NCBI GenBank assembly: GCA_029256725.1
Contig: JAQSXJ010000034.1
Location: 1-64,000, forward strand
Reading direction: 5' to 3'
DNA: 64,000 nt
Origin: Anaerocolumna sp.
GTDB taxonomy: Bacteria; Bacillota; Clostridia; Lachnospirales; Lachnospiraceae
Both the position numbers and the translations under genes were made by a program. Shown one piece after another: positions 17,180 through 25,927 of this stretch; position 1 is the stretch's first letter, and every line of letters begins with the position of its first letter. The notes beneath the pieces were generated by a model. That model was not told the origin of the DNA and made no database searches. It worked only from the letters and a program-made list of their open reading frames with translations.

Positions 17180-17395
17180 ATCTGCTATACCACTCTTAAC
17201 ATTCGATACCAATAAAACACTATATCTATCCCCTCTAACGGTGGGCTTCCGGCCTAACCTACTAATTCTTTCAGTCAGCTACTCCAAGGTGAGTTCACCA
17301 TGCTCTAATTCTTGTTTCGCACCTTCCAACAAGTCTCTGGTAATTATACTATGGTTAATAATCCTTCTCAACGTATTTGCTTTTTTTATTGCCTT

Positions 17396-17424
17396 ATCAT
17401 ACCACTGCTCTTTTGAAAGGTCAA
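17396..17424 (-). promoter_or_regulatory. Promoter of the leuS T-box transcript
   Basis: TTGACC and TATGAT separated by exactly 17 bases on the minus strand, starting 4 bases past the stop of the metallophosphoesterase gene. It fits the expected 5' end of the leader. Confidence 0.75.
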
Positions 17425-17427
17425 GAG

Positions 17428-18768
17428 CTATTTGATATGTAATTTATTATTATCAATATCATTGTGAGGAATCATACTGAGAATATATGCTCTCATAGAT
17501 TCAAGTGCTTCTACCTGATCGGCAGCAATCCATAATTTATAACCTTTGGAATTCTGAATTTGATCCTTTATAAGCCCTGTTGTTCCCCTAAAATAATTCA
17601 GATTAAGCAATTTCATTGTTTCTGCCATATATCCTGCCTCAATTACCGAATACAAGCCTGTCTCAGCTACTACATTATAGGCTTTCGTAAAAGAGGCATT
17701 AGTAAAGAAGTCTTCTGAGTATGCAGAGAAGTTAAGGAGGTTTTCATCTGTTTTACCATTTTCCCTGGCCCAGTTCTCAACATCCACTCTATCCGTTTTG
17801 TAATCAAATCCACTTTCCGGTGAATAATCTAGAATACCATATTGAAATGGATACATTACCATAGAACTGGAAGCGATATCATATATCCTATTATCATCTT
17901 CCCCCTTGTATTTAATATCCTGTATATGTAAATGTCCGCTGAATACCAGATTGAGCCCATTATCTCTAAAGGTATTCTCAACATCTATATGATTATCAAG
18001 TGTAAATCCATAATGTATTCTGGAACTGTGATTATATAGATTATGATGCATAACTGTTACAATACGTGCATTCTTTTCTTTAGCCAGCTTGCTGCACTTT
18101 TCAATCCACTTCTGGGTATTTTCACCTAACTCTCCATTGGTAACGGGAGTACTGGTCTTATCATTCAGATAATACTCACAGGTATCCAGCATCAGCAGCC
18201 AAACATCTTCCGAAGGGGCTACAAGATAACTAAGGGAATAATTGTCTTTTGAAATAGCCTCACTGAAACCGAAATCTTTGTAAATCTCCTTAAACTCCGA
18301 GGAATCCACAGAAGGTACTTTAAATTTCTTATCCTCCTTAAAACCTCTTGCCCAGGGATTTGAAATATCATGGTTTCCGGGTATAACATAAATGCTTGTT
18401 CCGGAAGCATCTTCAATTTCTTTAAATTTCTCTGCAAGTGCCAGATGACTTTCCTTCTCCCCGTTGGTAGTCAGATCCCCGCTTACTATAAGTATATCAG
18501 GTTTATCCTTTTCGACCTCACTTCCAAAGGCGCTAACTATTTCATCTATGTAATTTAATTGTCTTCCATCTCCGGTCTTCCAGTATTTTTGAAAGGCACT
18601 ACCGTTATCATGTACCGAATCTGCTATGTAATGAATATCTGTAGTAATGAACATAGAGAGGTTTGTACCTGATTCAATTGGGATTGGCCTGTTACTGCTA
18701 CAGGCAGTACCCATAAGAGATATTAGTATTAATGATGACAGCAACAGTTTCTTAGGATGAAAAGACAT
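17428..18768 (-). CDS. Lipoprotein metallophosphoesterase (calcineurin-like)
   Basis: 446-residue surface lipoprotein with a binuclear metallophosphatase domain. The signal peptide ends in the lipobox GTAC (Cys23). All five metal-binding blocks of the calcineurin-like superfamily are present in order: TTDIHY, VSGDLT, PGNHDIS, MHHN and SGHLH. About 130 C-terminal residues have no motif I recognise. The substrate is unknown; family members act on phosphodiesters, nucleotides or phospholipids, outside the cell in this case. It is monocistronic: the leuS promoter begins right after its stop. Confidence 0.88.
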   Translation of the reverse strand: MSFHPKKLLLSSLILISLMGTACSSNRPIPIESGTNLSMFITTDIHYIADSVHDNGSAFQKYWKTGDGRQLNYIDEIVSAFGSEVEKDKPDILIVSGDLTTNGEKESHLALAEKFKEIEDASGTSIYVIPGNHDISNPWARGFKEDKKFKVPSVDSSEFKEIYKDFGFSEAISKDNYSLSYLVAPSEDVWLLMLDTCEYYLNDKTSTPVTNGELGENTQKWIEKCSKLAKEKNARIVTVMHHNLYNHSSRIHYGFTLDNHIDVENTFRDNGLNLVFSGHLHIQDIKYKGEDDNRIYDIASSSMVMYPFQYGILDYSPESGFDYKTDRVDVENWARENGKTDENLLNFSAYSEDFFTNASFTKAYNVVAETGLYSVIEAGYMAETMKLLNLNYFRGTTGLIKDQIQNSKGYKLWIAADQVEALESMRAYILSMIPHNDIDNNKLHIK

Positions 18769-18949
18769 ATGACTTGCTCCTTTAATAAATTTATTATGAC
18801 AATGCAGCCACTGGTGATTTAGGACATGCAGAGAATTAATACAATAAAAGCTATATACATTATTATTATACCTGGATTCTTATTCATATGCACCTTTCCT
18901 GATAAACAAATAGAAAATATAAGTTTGAATTAGGTTATTAACAAGTTTA

Positions 18950-18989
18950 CAGGTGTAAAAATGCAATTATATAAGCATTCTTACACCTG
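18950..18989 (-). terminator. Stem-loop downstream of gapN
   Basis: CAGGTGTAAAAATGC and GCATTCTTACACCTG pair almost fully around 10 bases, 60 bases past the gapN stop. The following sequence is only mildly T-rich, so termination is likely but not certain. Confidence 0.5.
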
Positions 18990-19048
18990 CAATAAGAAAC
19001 AACTATATTCAACTTATTCATTATAGAATGTAGCAAAGAGAAGGTATT

Positions 19049-20434
19049 TTATCTGTTTAGGTTAATTACAGTTGCTTTTACTCTTGTCATTGCTTCTATA
19101 GAATAACGAATTCCCTGTGTACCGATACCGGATTTCTTAACACCTAAGAAAGGAAAATGATCAGGACCACGTTCTGTTTTATTATTAATGTGTACGGTTC
19201 CTACCTCTAACTTACCTGCCACATGGAATGCATCCGTCAGGTTCTCTGTAAATACAGAACTTTGAAGACCATATTCCGATTTATTTGCCAGTGCAACGGC
19301 TTCGTCTACCGACTTAACACGAAGAATAGGAAGTACTGGACCAAAAGGTTCTTCCCAGGCAATTCTCATATCCTCAGTTACTTCATCAAATAAAGTAGGG
19401 TATAATAGAGTTCCTTCACGTTTGCCGCCAATAACAAGTTTAGCACCTTTTTGCTTAGCATCTTCAATAAGCTCCCAAACAAAATCCGCAGCTTTTTCAC
19501 TAATGAGCGGTACTACATCTGCCTGTACGTTTAAGGGGTTTCCTACCGTTAGTTTTTCTATTTCAATTTTCAAATAATTAATTAATTCATCTGCTACGTC
19601 TTCTAACACAAGAATTCTTTTAACCGCTGTACAACGCTGTCCTGAATAAGAGAAGGCACCTGCAACAATATTCTTAGCTGCAAACGCTAAATCTGCATCT
19701 TTAAGAACAATTGCCGCATCTTTTCCACCAAGCTCCATAAGCAGCGGTACCATATGGACTTTACCGGAGATATCTAGCCCAACTTCTGTACTTCCGGTGA
19801 AGTTGATAAAATTAATATCCTGATGTATTACGATATAATCTCCAATTTCACTACCTTTACCAGTAACTACTGTCAATGCACCTTCAGGAAGTCCTGCTTC
19901 CATAAATAACTTTGCAAGCTCTATTCCGCAAAGACTTCCTGTTGTAGCAGGTTTAAAAACCACGGTATTACCAGAAACCAGTGCAGGTGCTATCTTAGAA
20001 GCCGCCAGATTGATAGGGTAATTAAAGGGTGAAATGGCAAGTACTACGCCTACAGGTTCTCTTGTAACCATAGCTATCTTTTCTTTACTAAAACCGGAAA
20101 ATGTATCTCCCTGGATACTCTCACCATGAATACTTTTAGCTGTATCTGCTGTAAAACGGATAAAATCAGCCGTTCTGGTCACTTCTGACGTCGCACTCTT
20201 TTGATCCTTACCAACCTCCATCATGAGTAAATCCGCAAGTTTCTTTGTATTTGCAATCAAAAGATCTGCGGCTTTATACAAAATGTCGGCTCTTTGACTT
20301 AAAGGCATATCTTTCCAGCTACGAAATGCTTCTTTTGCTTTTCCAACTTCTTTATCTACCTCTTCCTTTGACATTGTCTTAACGGAACCCAAAAGACTGT
20401 TATCAAGGGGCGAAAAAATCTTAATTTCTTGCAT
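19049..20434 (-). CDS. gapN: NADP-dependent non-phosphorylating glyceraldehyde-3-phosphate dehydrogenase
   Basis: Aldehyde dehydrogenase superfamily, 461 residues. GapN oxidises glyceraldehyde 3-phosphate directly to 3-phosphoglycerate with NADP, bypassing ATP formation and supplying NADPH. Catalytic residues are Asn138 (PFNYP), Glu234 (MELGGKD) and Cys268 (YSGQRCTAVKR). The C-terminal block RGPDHFPFLGVKKSGIGTQG, which binds the substrate phosphate, is the GapN hallmark and separates it from succinate-semialdehyde and other dehydrogenases. The gene stands alone between two terminator-like regions; an AATAAACA/TGTTTATT dyad lies just upstream. Confidence 0.93.
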   Translation of the reverse strand: MQEIKIFSPLDNSLLGSVKTMSKEEVDKEVGKAKEAFRSWKDMPLSQRADILYKAADLLIANTKKLADLLMMEVGKDQKSATSEVTRTADFIRFTADTAKSIHGESIQGDTFSGFSKEKIAMVTREPVGVVLAISPFNYPINLAASKIAPALVSGNTVVFKPATTGSLCGIELAKLFMEAGLPEGALTVVTGKGSEIGDYIVIHQDINFINFTGSTEVGLDISGKVHMVPLLMELGGKDAAIVLKDADLAFAAKNIVAGAFSYSGQRCTAVKRILVLEDVADELINYLKIEIEKLTVGNPLNVQADVVPLISEKAADFVWELIEDAKQKGAKLVIGGKREGTLLYPTLFDEVTEDMRIAWEEPFGPVLPILRVKSVDEAVALANKSEYGLQSSVFTENLTDAFHVAGKLEVGTVHINNKTERGPDHFPFLGVKKSGIGTQGIRYSIEAMTRVKATVINLNR

Positions 20435-20449
20435 ATAGTGCTCCTTTCA

Positions 20450-20472
20450 AATAAACACAATTATTGTTTATT
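20450..20472. repeat. Dyad AATAAACA-N7-TGTTTATT upstream of gapN
   Basis: A perfect 8-bp inverted repeat directly before the gapN ribosome binding site. It could be an operator or a small 5' leader hairpin; nothing in the window shows which. Confidence 0.4.
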
Positions 20473-20561
20473 ATCCATCAAATATGTGTAAATTATAAAG
20501 GTATTTTAAACGTTATATAATATTTCGTATGTGACTAAGTTACATTGATAATGATTCTCAA

Positions 20562-20927
20562 TCAAAGTTTCTGTTCGCTTATGATCCGCTCTAACTCTAG
20601 CAACTCCCCAGCACCCAATTTTTGATTTTTCAAATAATCCGTAAAGAAGTTACATAAAGACCCATTATAAAATTTATTAAGCAATGCCTGTGTTTCTGTA
20701 TTCTGTACCGTTCTCTTTGATATGGTGGCCCGGCATAAGAATCCAGGCTCTTCTCTTTTTACAACGCCTTTATCAATCAGACGCTTGATAACGGTGTATG
20801 TAGTATTCTTTTCCCAACCTATGTATTCTTTAATTATTTTGGAGATATCCTTTGCGGCCAATACCTTATTGGACCATAAAAGCTCCATAATATTTAATTC
20901 TCCTTCATGTAGACGTATTTCATTCAT
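20562..20927 (-). CDS. BlaI/MecI/CopY-family winged-helix repressor
   Basis: 121-residue regulator of the penicillinase-repressor family. The N-terminal winged helix is recognisable from LHEGELNIMELLWSNKVL and TTYTVIKRLIDKGVVKREE, followed by a dimerisation helix. The ATG at 20927 is preferred to a GTG six codons upstream because GGAG lies 6 bases before it. No BlaR1-type sensor protease or beta-lactamase is adjacent, so the usual cleavage-based induction is not encoded here. A CTACA-TT-TGTAG dyad about 130 bases upstream fits a BlaI-type operator and suggests autoregulation. Its targets are unknown. Confidence 0.85.
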   Translation of the reverse strand: MNEIRLHEGELNIMELLWSNKVLAAKDISKIIKEYIGWEKNTTYTVIKRLIDKGVVKREEPGFLCRATISKRTVQNTETQALLNKFYNGSLCNFFTDYLKNQKLGAGELLELERIISEQKL

Positions 20928-21249
20928 TCTTGCTCCAATCTGCACTTTTGTCTTTTAGTGCTTAAATATAGTAAGAGATCTATATGAAATCCCGATAAAG
21001 ATTCCTGCATCGGATTCCTCTATTAGGATTGAAAAAGGATGATTGTTTACACACTACATTTGTAGAATAAGTATATTAACAGGTTTATTATAGTATTCTA
21101 AGGAATTTAAACTTTTTTACTATAGCTCTTAAGTTGATTTTTGACAGTATATGATTGATTGCAGAATCACGAGTCTACAGCTGTCGAATGTTGTTGCACA
21201 TCAGACCTGTTTAAAATCTACACTAGTAGTTTTTACCATTATCATTATT
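20928..21249. other. Intergenic region upstream of the BlaI-like gene
   Basis: About 320 bases without a gene. It contains the dyad at 21054-21065 and lies downstream of the DUF4143 ATPase gene. Otherwise it is AT-rich, with no terminator that I can define. Confidence 0.6.
21054..21065. promoter_or_regulatory. Candidate BlaI-type operator CTACATTTGTAG
   Basis: A 12-base dyad of the TACA-N2-TGTA class bound by BlaI/MecI repressors, in the upstream region of the BlaI-like gene. Confidence 0.5.
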
Positions 21250-22575
21250 CTATCTAAATAGAATCAAGTTGTCAATGATATTTTTGACGCCATATAGCGG
21301 TATAATATCTCTTGAAACCTCCTCATTGCTGTATTCATCTGTGGTTATCAGCATTTGATCGATTTTAGGCTGCTTTTCTTTAAGCGAACCTAAAAGTTTA
21401 GAACGCTTTTGAATTTTCGTCCTGATTTCCAGAGGTAAAATAGGATAGTTACTCTTAAACGATGCTCTTAATAAAAACAAGGAATGTGACCCGGAGGCAC
21501 TCTCCCAGTAACCAAAAGGAATATCAGCACCAGTTAGTACTTGTGCAATATAACTTTCAATCAAGCCTTCTCTAAAACCTTCTTTTTGGTCGCAGCCTGT
21601 GATTTTTGACAGAGAATGATATAACCCTATATCAAATAGATATAGCTTAAATGCATTGAAATTATAGTTAGCCTCTTCTGTATCAGTACGGCTGATTGTA
21701 TCATCCGTTAACCTGGGGCATATCATACCACAGAAACTGTTCTTAATAAAAGTAAGACTATCCTTATACTGATTTTCTGTAGCTCCTTTTCTTATTTGGT
21801 TGAATTGGAACTTCTTGTTACGTTTTGACAATTGCAGCGGAAGAGTATAAAGCATCTGTCTAACTTTCAAAGCACAATTCTCCTCTTTTATATCTGTCTC
21901 ATAAAAATACGAATATAGGATGTCTCTGTGTATTTGAGTTATATTCTCTGTATTACCGTTATTTATGTATTCATTTACAGCCGCCGGTAAACCTCCCACA
22001 ATAAGGTATGTCTCAAAGAGATTCATCAAATCCTCATGAAAGATAAACGGCAGACTGCTATTCTTATTAACTGACTCATTAATCATTTCAACATACCATT
22101 CCTGTCCTGCAGCAGATAGGAATTCATCAAAGTCCATGGGGTGCAGCTTAAGTGTGGTATATTTATTGGTCAGATAAGGCACTGATCGAAAATCTGTTAC
22201 ATATCCGGATACAATAAGAATGTCCCAGCAAGGATAAAGTTTGTTGATCTTGTGTATTATATTGTCCAACTCCTCCATACAGGTCATATCATCCACAATG
22301 AAAAGTCCGTTTTCATTTCCTTCCTCCGTTGAGCCTTCTATAGCCGTAAGCTCAGATATTATACCGGTTAGCTGAAAACGTTCAAAACAGGCAGCCAATT
22401 TATCTTTGTCTGCCTGTAATTCATAATTTATATAGATATATCTTTTGTAAAAGTCTTTTGCCAGGGTCAATGCAAGATATGTCTTACCTGTTCCTTTGGC
22501 TCCGTTTAGTATTAATGGCTTCTTTTGTAAGGATTCTTTCCAGATTTTAAGTTGAGCGAATAATTTTCGTTTCAA
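21250..22575 (-). CDS. AAA-family ATPase with DUF4143 domain
   Basis: 441 residues. Residues 20-160 form a P-loop ATPase with Walker A GAKGTGKT and Walker B-like LFIVDD. The C-terminal half matches the DUF4143 layout with a PD-(D/E)xK-like region (PILPLEIRTK near residue 390). Such proteins are common and often multicopy in anaerobes; their role is not established. The ATG follows the pseudouridine synthase gene by 20 bases, so it may be the tail of the division operon. Substrate and partner are unknown. Confidence 0.85.
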   Translation of the reverse strand: MKRKLFAQLKIWKESLQKKPLILNGAKGTGKTYLALTLAKDFYKRYIYINYELQADKDKLAACFERFQLTGIISELTAIEGSTEEGNENGLFIVDDMTCMEELDNIIHKINKLYPCWDILIVSGYVTDFRSVPYLTNKYTTLKLHPMDFDEFLSAAGQEWYVEMINESVNKNSSLPFIFHEDLMNLFETYLIVGGLPAAVNEYINNGNTENITQIHRDILYSYFYETDIKEENCALKVRQMLYTLPLQLSKRNKKFQFNQIRKGATENQYKDSLTFIKNSFCGMICPRLTDDTISRTDTEEANYNFNAFKLYLFDIGLYHSLSKITGCDQKEGFREGLIESYIAQVLTGADIPFGYWESASGSHSLFLLRASFKSNYPILPLEIRTKIQKRSKLLGSLKEKQPKIDQMLITTDEYSNEEVSRDIIPLYGVKNIIDNLILFR

Positions 22576-22595
22576 TGCTTACTCCTTATCACTGT

Positions 22596-23519
22596 TTATC
22601 TTCTTAATTTATTAAGAAGTTCTTCATAATAAGCAGGAAGAGGGGCTTCAAATTCTACATAATCTCTCGTCGTAGGATGTATAAATCCCAATACTCGAGC
22701 GTGTAAAGCCTGCCCTTCCAGGCTGAAATTACTTTTATTATTGCTGTAAAGTTCATCTCCAAGCAGCGGATGACCAATACTGGCCATATGAACTCTTATC
22801 TGGTGTGTTCTGCCTGTTTCCAGGGTACATTCTATATGTGCATACCGTCCCCCTAAATTCTCAAGGAGCTGGTAATGTGTAACTGCGTGTTTACCGTTTT
22901 TGTGATTGACAGCCATCTTTTTTCTATCTACAGGGTGTCGTCCAATCGGAGCTTCTACTGTCCCTGTAAGCTCTTTAAAGGGTTGAAAAACAACAGCATT
23001 GTATTTTCTGGTTATGGAGTGCACTTTAAGCTGGTCAGCTATACATTGGTGCGCTTTATCATTTTTACAGGCAACCAGTACACCTGTGGTATTCATATCA
23101 ATACGGTGAACGATTCCGGGACGTAATATACCGTTTATACCGGAGAGTTCGTCTTTGCAATGATATAGCAGCGCATTCACTAATGTATTGGAATAATGAC
23201 CGGCTGCAGGATGTACTACCATTCCTTTTCTTTTATTGACGATTATGATGTCTTTGTCTTCATAAACAATATCTAAAGGTATATTCTCCGGCTTTAGATC
23301 TAAGTCCACCGGAGATGGGAGAACCAATTTGATCATATCTCCGTCGTTAACTTTGTAATTTGCTTTAACTGCTTTTTCATTGACTTTTACCCTGCCTTCT
23401 GCTATAAGCTTTTGCAGATAGGAACGGGTCAAATCCTCCTGAGCTTCCGCAAGATAACGGTCAATCCTAAGACCGCCTTCCTCCTGCTCCACAAAGAAGT
23501 CCAGTATTTCTTCATTCAT
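22596..23519 (-). CDS. rluD: RluD-family pseudouridine synthase
   Basis: 307 residues. An N-terminal S4 RNA-binding domain (residues 15-65) is followed by the RluA-type catalytic domain. The catalytic Asp141 is in HRIDMNTTG. The family converts specific uridines of 23S rRNA (or tRNA) to pseudouridine. It follows the lspA remnant at 24 bases, the usual lspA-rluD order in Firmicutes. RluD versus another RluA-family specificity rests on the S4 domain and context. Confidence 0.9.
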   Translation of the reverse strand: MNEEILDFFVEQEEGGLRIDRYLAEAQEDLTRSYLQKLIAEGRVKVNEKAVKANYKVNDGDMIKLVLPSPVDLDLKPENIPLDIVYEDKDIIIVNKRKGMVVHPAAGHYSNTLVNALLYHCKDELSGINGILRPGIVHRIDMNTTGVLVACKNDKAHQCIADQLKVHSITRKYNAVVFQPFKELTGTVEAPIGRHPVDRKKMAVNHKNGKHAVTHYQLLENLGGRYAHIECTLETGRTHQIRVHMASIGHPLLGDELYSNNKSNFSLEGQALHARVLGFIHPTTRDYVEFEAPLPAYYEELLNKLRR

Positions 23520-23543
23520 CTGATTCCACTTTCTTACATAGTC

Positions 23544-24024
23544 CTATTCTTTAGAATCTTCCGTATTGTCTTCATCCGTATTTTTCTCACCAGTATCACT
23601 GCCTGTTGCTGTAACTGATTTTGCACTCTTGAAAGTAAGAAATGCAAAATCCTCATCCTTGTAATAAAAGAGACCCAAAAGCACCAATAGTATAGATGAA
23701 ATGGTAATATAGCAATCAGCTACATTGAAGATGGGGAAATCAATCAGTTCAAAGTATAAAAAGTCCACAACATAACCTTTAAGGATTCGATCCAGAAGAT
23801 TTTACCATAAAACTTAGTAAAACAATAGCCATAATTACCAGAAAAATCGTTCGGCCGCTTAATATACCCCAAACAGCACCATCATTTTCATGATAGGTAA
23901 ACTGAAATACCTTGGGGATTAAGATAAAAGGGCTATCCTGCAGATTCTGTACAACCAGATATTTTGTGAACTGGTCAAATCCAATTAACAGGATAAGATA
24001 GAATAGATGTCTTAATTTTCGCAT
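23544..24024 (-). pseudogene. lspA: Signal peptidase II, disrupted by an internal frame-changing deletion
   Basis: LspA cleaves lipoprotein signal peptides in the membrane. The first frame (24024 to 23779) gives the start, membrane segment 1 (DQFTKY), NDGAVWGILSG and membrane segment 2 (VIMAIVLLSFMVK), then meets a stop. Another frame continues with NLLDRILKGYVVDFLYFE, FNVADCYI and the last membrane segment. Between MVK and NLLDR about 25-30 residues, including membrane segment 3, are missing, and the frame changes. Both catalytic Asp motifs survive but lie in the out-of-frame half. The start overlaps the end of aroB. An acidic C-terminal tail of about 25 residues is an extra. Assembly error is possible. 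Confidence 0.85.
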
Positions 24025-25154
24025 ATTGCCTCCGATAATTTGGTTTTTTTAATGCAGTTTACAGCCTCAAGAATCTCATCTCTGCTGACAGACGTATCAA
24101 TCACTGCATTTCCTTTTTCCTTTAATAGAATAAACTTAATCAGATTTCCATCCACTTTCTTATCATGAAAGCAAACTCTTAAAAACTCTTCAGAAGGAAT
24201 ATCCGCATCGATTAAGTTAACAGGTAATTTGAAAGAAATCAATGTATTTGCTATTTCTGTTACATCCTCATTGTTCAGATAGCCATGTACCTTAGAAAGA
24301 TAAGCTGCCGCAGCCATTCCGATGGATACACATTCACCATGCAGTAACTTAAACTCCATTAGTCTTTCTATAGAATGCCCAAGTGTGTGACCGAAATTCA
24401 ATAATGCTCTGACACCCTTTTCTGTTGGATCAATTTCAACTACCATCTGTTTAATTTCGCAGGAACGCAATACCATTTCTTTTAAAGTATGGAGATTTCT
24501 TTCTAAGATTGCCTCCCTGTTGCTCTTTAGCCATTCATAATACTCTATATCCTTGATTAATCCGTGCTTTATTACTTCACCCATTCCATTACAGAATTGT
24601 TTGTCATCCAAAGTATAAAGATGGGCAAGGTTAATATATACCAGCTTCGGCTGATGAAAAGCTCCTACCATATTCTTATAAGCTTTAAAATCAACACCTG
24701 TTTTACCGCCTATGCTACTGTCTACACAAGCTAAGAGGGTCGTAGGTATCTGTATAAAGGCTATACCTCTTAAATAGGTTGCTGCTGCATATCCAGTAAG
24801 ATCACCTACCACTCCGCCGCCTAAGGCAAAAAGCATGTCATTTCTGTCAAAATTGGACTGTATTAATTTCTCATATAAAAGTTCAACTGTTGCCAGTGTT
24901 TTACTGTCCTCTCCTGCTGGAAAAGTAAATGTTTCAACAACTCTTGCATAGTCCTTAACAATTTCTAACAGATTGTTTAAGTGGAGCTTACTGACATTGG
25001 AATCTGTAACAATGCATACCTTTCTGCCTGCCAGATTAAGTGCGTCTAATTCTTTCAGGAATGGGGTATAATCTTCTGCCAGAACAATATCATAAATAGG
25101 CGTGTTATCTTTCTTTATTGTAATGTGATTGGAATTCTGCATATTACGAACCAT
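24012..25154 (-). CDS. aroB: 3-dehydroquinate synthase
   Basis: Second step of the shikimate pathway: DAHP to 3-dehydroquinate, NAD- and zinc-dependent, cytoplasmic. NAD-binding GGGVVGDLTGYAAATYLRG and the block PTTLLACVDSSIGGKTGVD are intact, as are metal ligands in the GEVIKHGLI and FGHTLGHSIE blocks. The ATG at 25154 has AGGAG about 10 bases upstream; longer in-frame readings run back to 25253 without a ribosome binding site and into a hairpin. The end overlaps the lspA start by 13 bases, so the two were translationally coupled. An aro gene inside the division cluster is unusual; no other aro gene is in the window. Confidence 0.93.
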   Translation of the reverse strand: MVRNMQNSNHITIKKDNTPIYDIVLAEDYTPFLKELDALNLAGRKVCIVTDSNVSKLHLNNLLEIVKDYARVVETFTFPAGEDSKTLATVELLYEKLIQSNFDRNDMLFALGGGVVGDLTGYAAATYLRGIAFIQIPTTLLACVDSSIGGKTGVDFKAYKNMVGAFHQPKLVYINLAHLYTLDDKQFCNGMGEVIKHGLIKDIEYYEWLKSNREAILERNLHTLKEMVLRSCEIKQMVVEIDPTEKGVRALLNFGHTLGHSIERLMEFKLLHGECVSIGMAAAAYLSKVHGYLNNEDVTEIANTLISFKLPVNLIDADIPSEEFLRVCFHDKKVDGNLIKFILLKEKGNAVIDTSVSRDEILEAVNCIKKTKLSEAICEN

Positions 25155-25218
25155 GCCTTTCTCACTCCTGCAAACGTTAGCTGCAGGCATTAATTTGTGT
25201 ACAATACCACTATTCACT

Positions 25219-25258
25219 CTAGAATGTGTTTGAAAATCATTATACAAACACATTCTAG
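25219..25258 (-). other. Perfect 14-bp inverted repeat between divIVA and aroB
   Basis: CTAGAATGTGTTTG and CAAACACATTCTAG are exact complements across 12 bases. No T-run follows on either strand, so it may be a processing or stabilising hairpin, or a weak terminator of the divIVA transcript. Confidence 0.6.
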
Positions 25259-25294
25259 TCTGAGGTATAACTTAATTAACATCGCTTTGTATGT

Positions 25295-25915
25295 TTATGC
25301 TTCCGAGGAATGAAAGAATTCAAACGCATCTAACTCTTCCGACGTCACACCGGTATCATTCGATTTTACTTCTATATCGGTCTTCTCCTCAGGCTCCAGG
25401 GTTACAGCCGCCTGTTTATTTGAGATTACTGCTCCGACATTTTCCAAGGACAGATCGAGATCGTCCATATGTATTTTAAAGGCTTCACTTTCCAGGAGCT
25501 CTGTCTGAACAGCCGCAAGATGTCTAAATTGTGTTTTGAAAGCCTCATACTGCTGAACCAATTTAATAGTCTGCTGTTTTAACATTACAACTTCTTTATA
25601 ACTTTCAGATATAATCAGCTGTGCCTTACCATTCGCTTCATCTTCAATTGCTTTGGCCTGTTTTCTTGCCGCCTCTTTGGTATCCTCTGCTGCCTGTTCT
25701 GCCAGTAACAGCGCTTTTTGAAGGGTTTTTTCGATAGATTTATAATAATTAATACCTTCATTTAAAGTATTAACCCTATCATTTAATTCCATGTTTTCTT
25801 TATACATGGTCTCATAACTTTTCTGCAATTCTGATATAAAACCTTCTACATCCTTTTTGTCATAGCCAATACCTGATTTAAAAGTTTTACTTTGCAGCTC
25901 AATCGGTGTTATCAT
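25295..25915 (-). CDS. divIVA: Cell-division initiation protein DivIVA
   Basis: 206 residues. The N-terminal domain (ITPIELQSKTFKSGIGYDKKDVEGF) binds curved membrane at poles and septum. A long coiled coil follows (about 30-130), then a shorter second helical region and an acidic tail. DivIVA recruits division-site and pole factors. It sits directly after ylmH in the conserved ylm-sepF-divIVA order. Confidence 0.93.
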   Translation of the reverse strand: MITPIELQSKTFKSGIGYDKKDVEGFISELQKSYETMYKENMELNDRVNTLNEGINYYKSIEKTLQKALLLAEQAAEDTKEAARKQAKAIEDEANGKAQLIISESYKEVVMLKQQTIKLVQQYEAFKTQFRHLAAVQTELLESEAFKIHMDDLDLSLENVGAVISNKQAAVTLEPEEKTDIEVKSNDTGVTSEELDAFEFFHSSEA

Positions 25916-25927
25916 AACTTTCCCCTC

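Larger units (their letters stand above)
17038..17389 (-). promoter_or_regulatory. Leucine T-box leader of leuS with two antiterminator/terminator modules
   Basis: On the minus strand a Stem I region carries the AG-bulge-like ACCAGAGACTTG, GGTGCGAAAC and a specifier loop GGTGAACTCACC; the codon CTC is leucine. A Stem III-like hairpin follows. Two T-box sequences then occur: a degenerate one (GAGTGGTATAGCAG, 17181-17197) and a canonical one (AGAGTGGTACCGCG, 17079-17092). Both keep the TGGT that pairs with the tRNA-Leu acceptor end, and each is followed by its own terminator. Only one specifier is visible. The 5' end is set from the promoter at 17396-17424. Confidence 0.9.
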
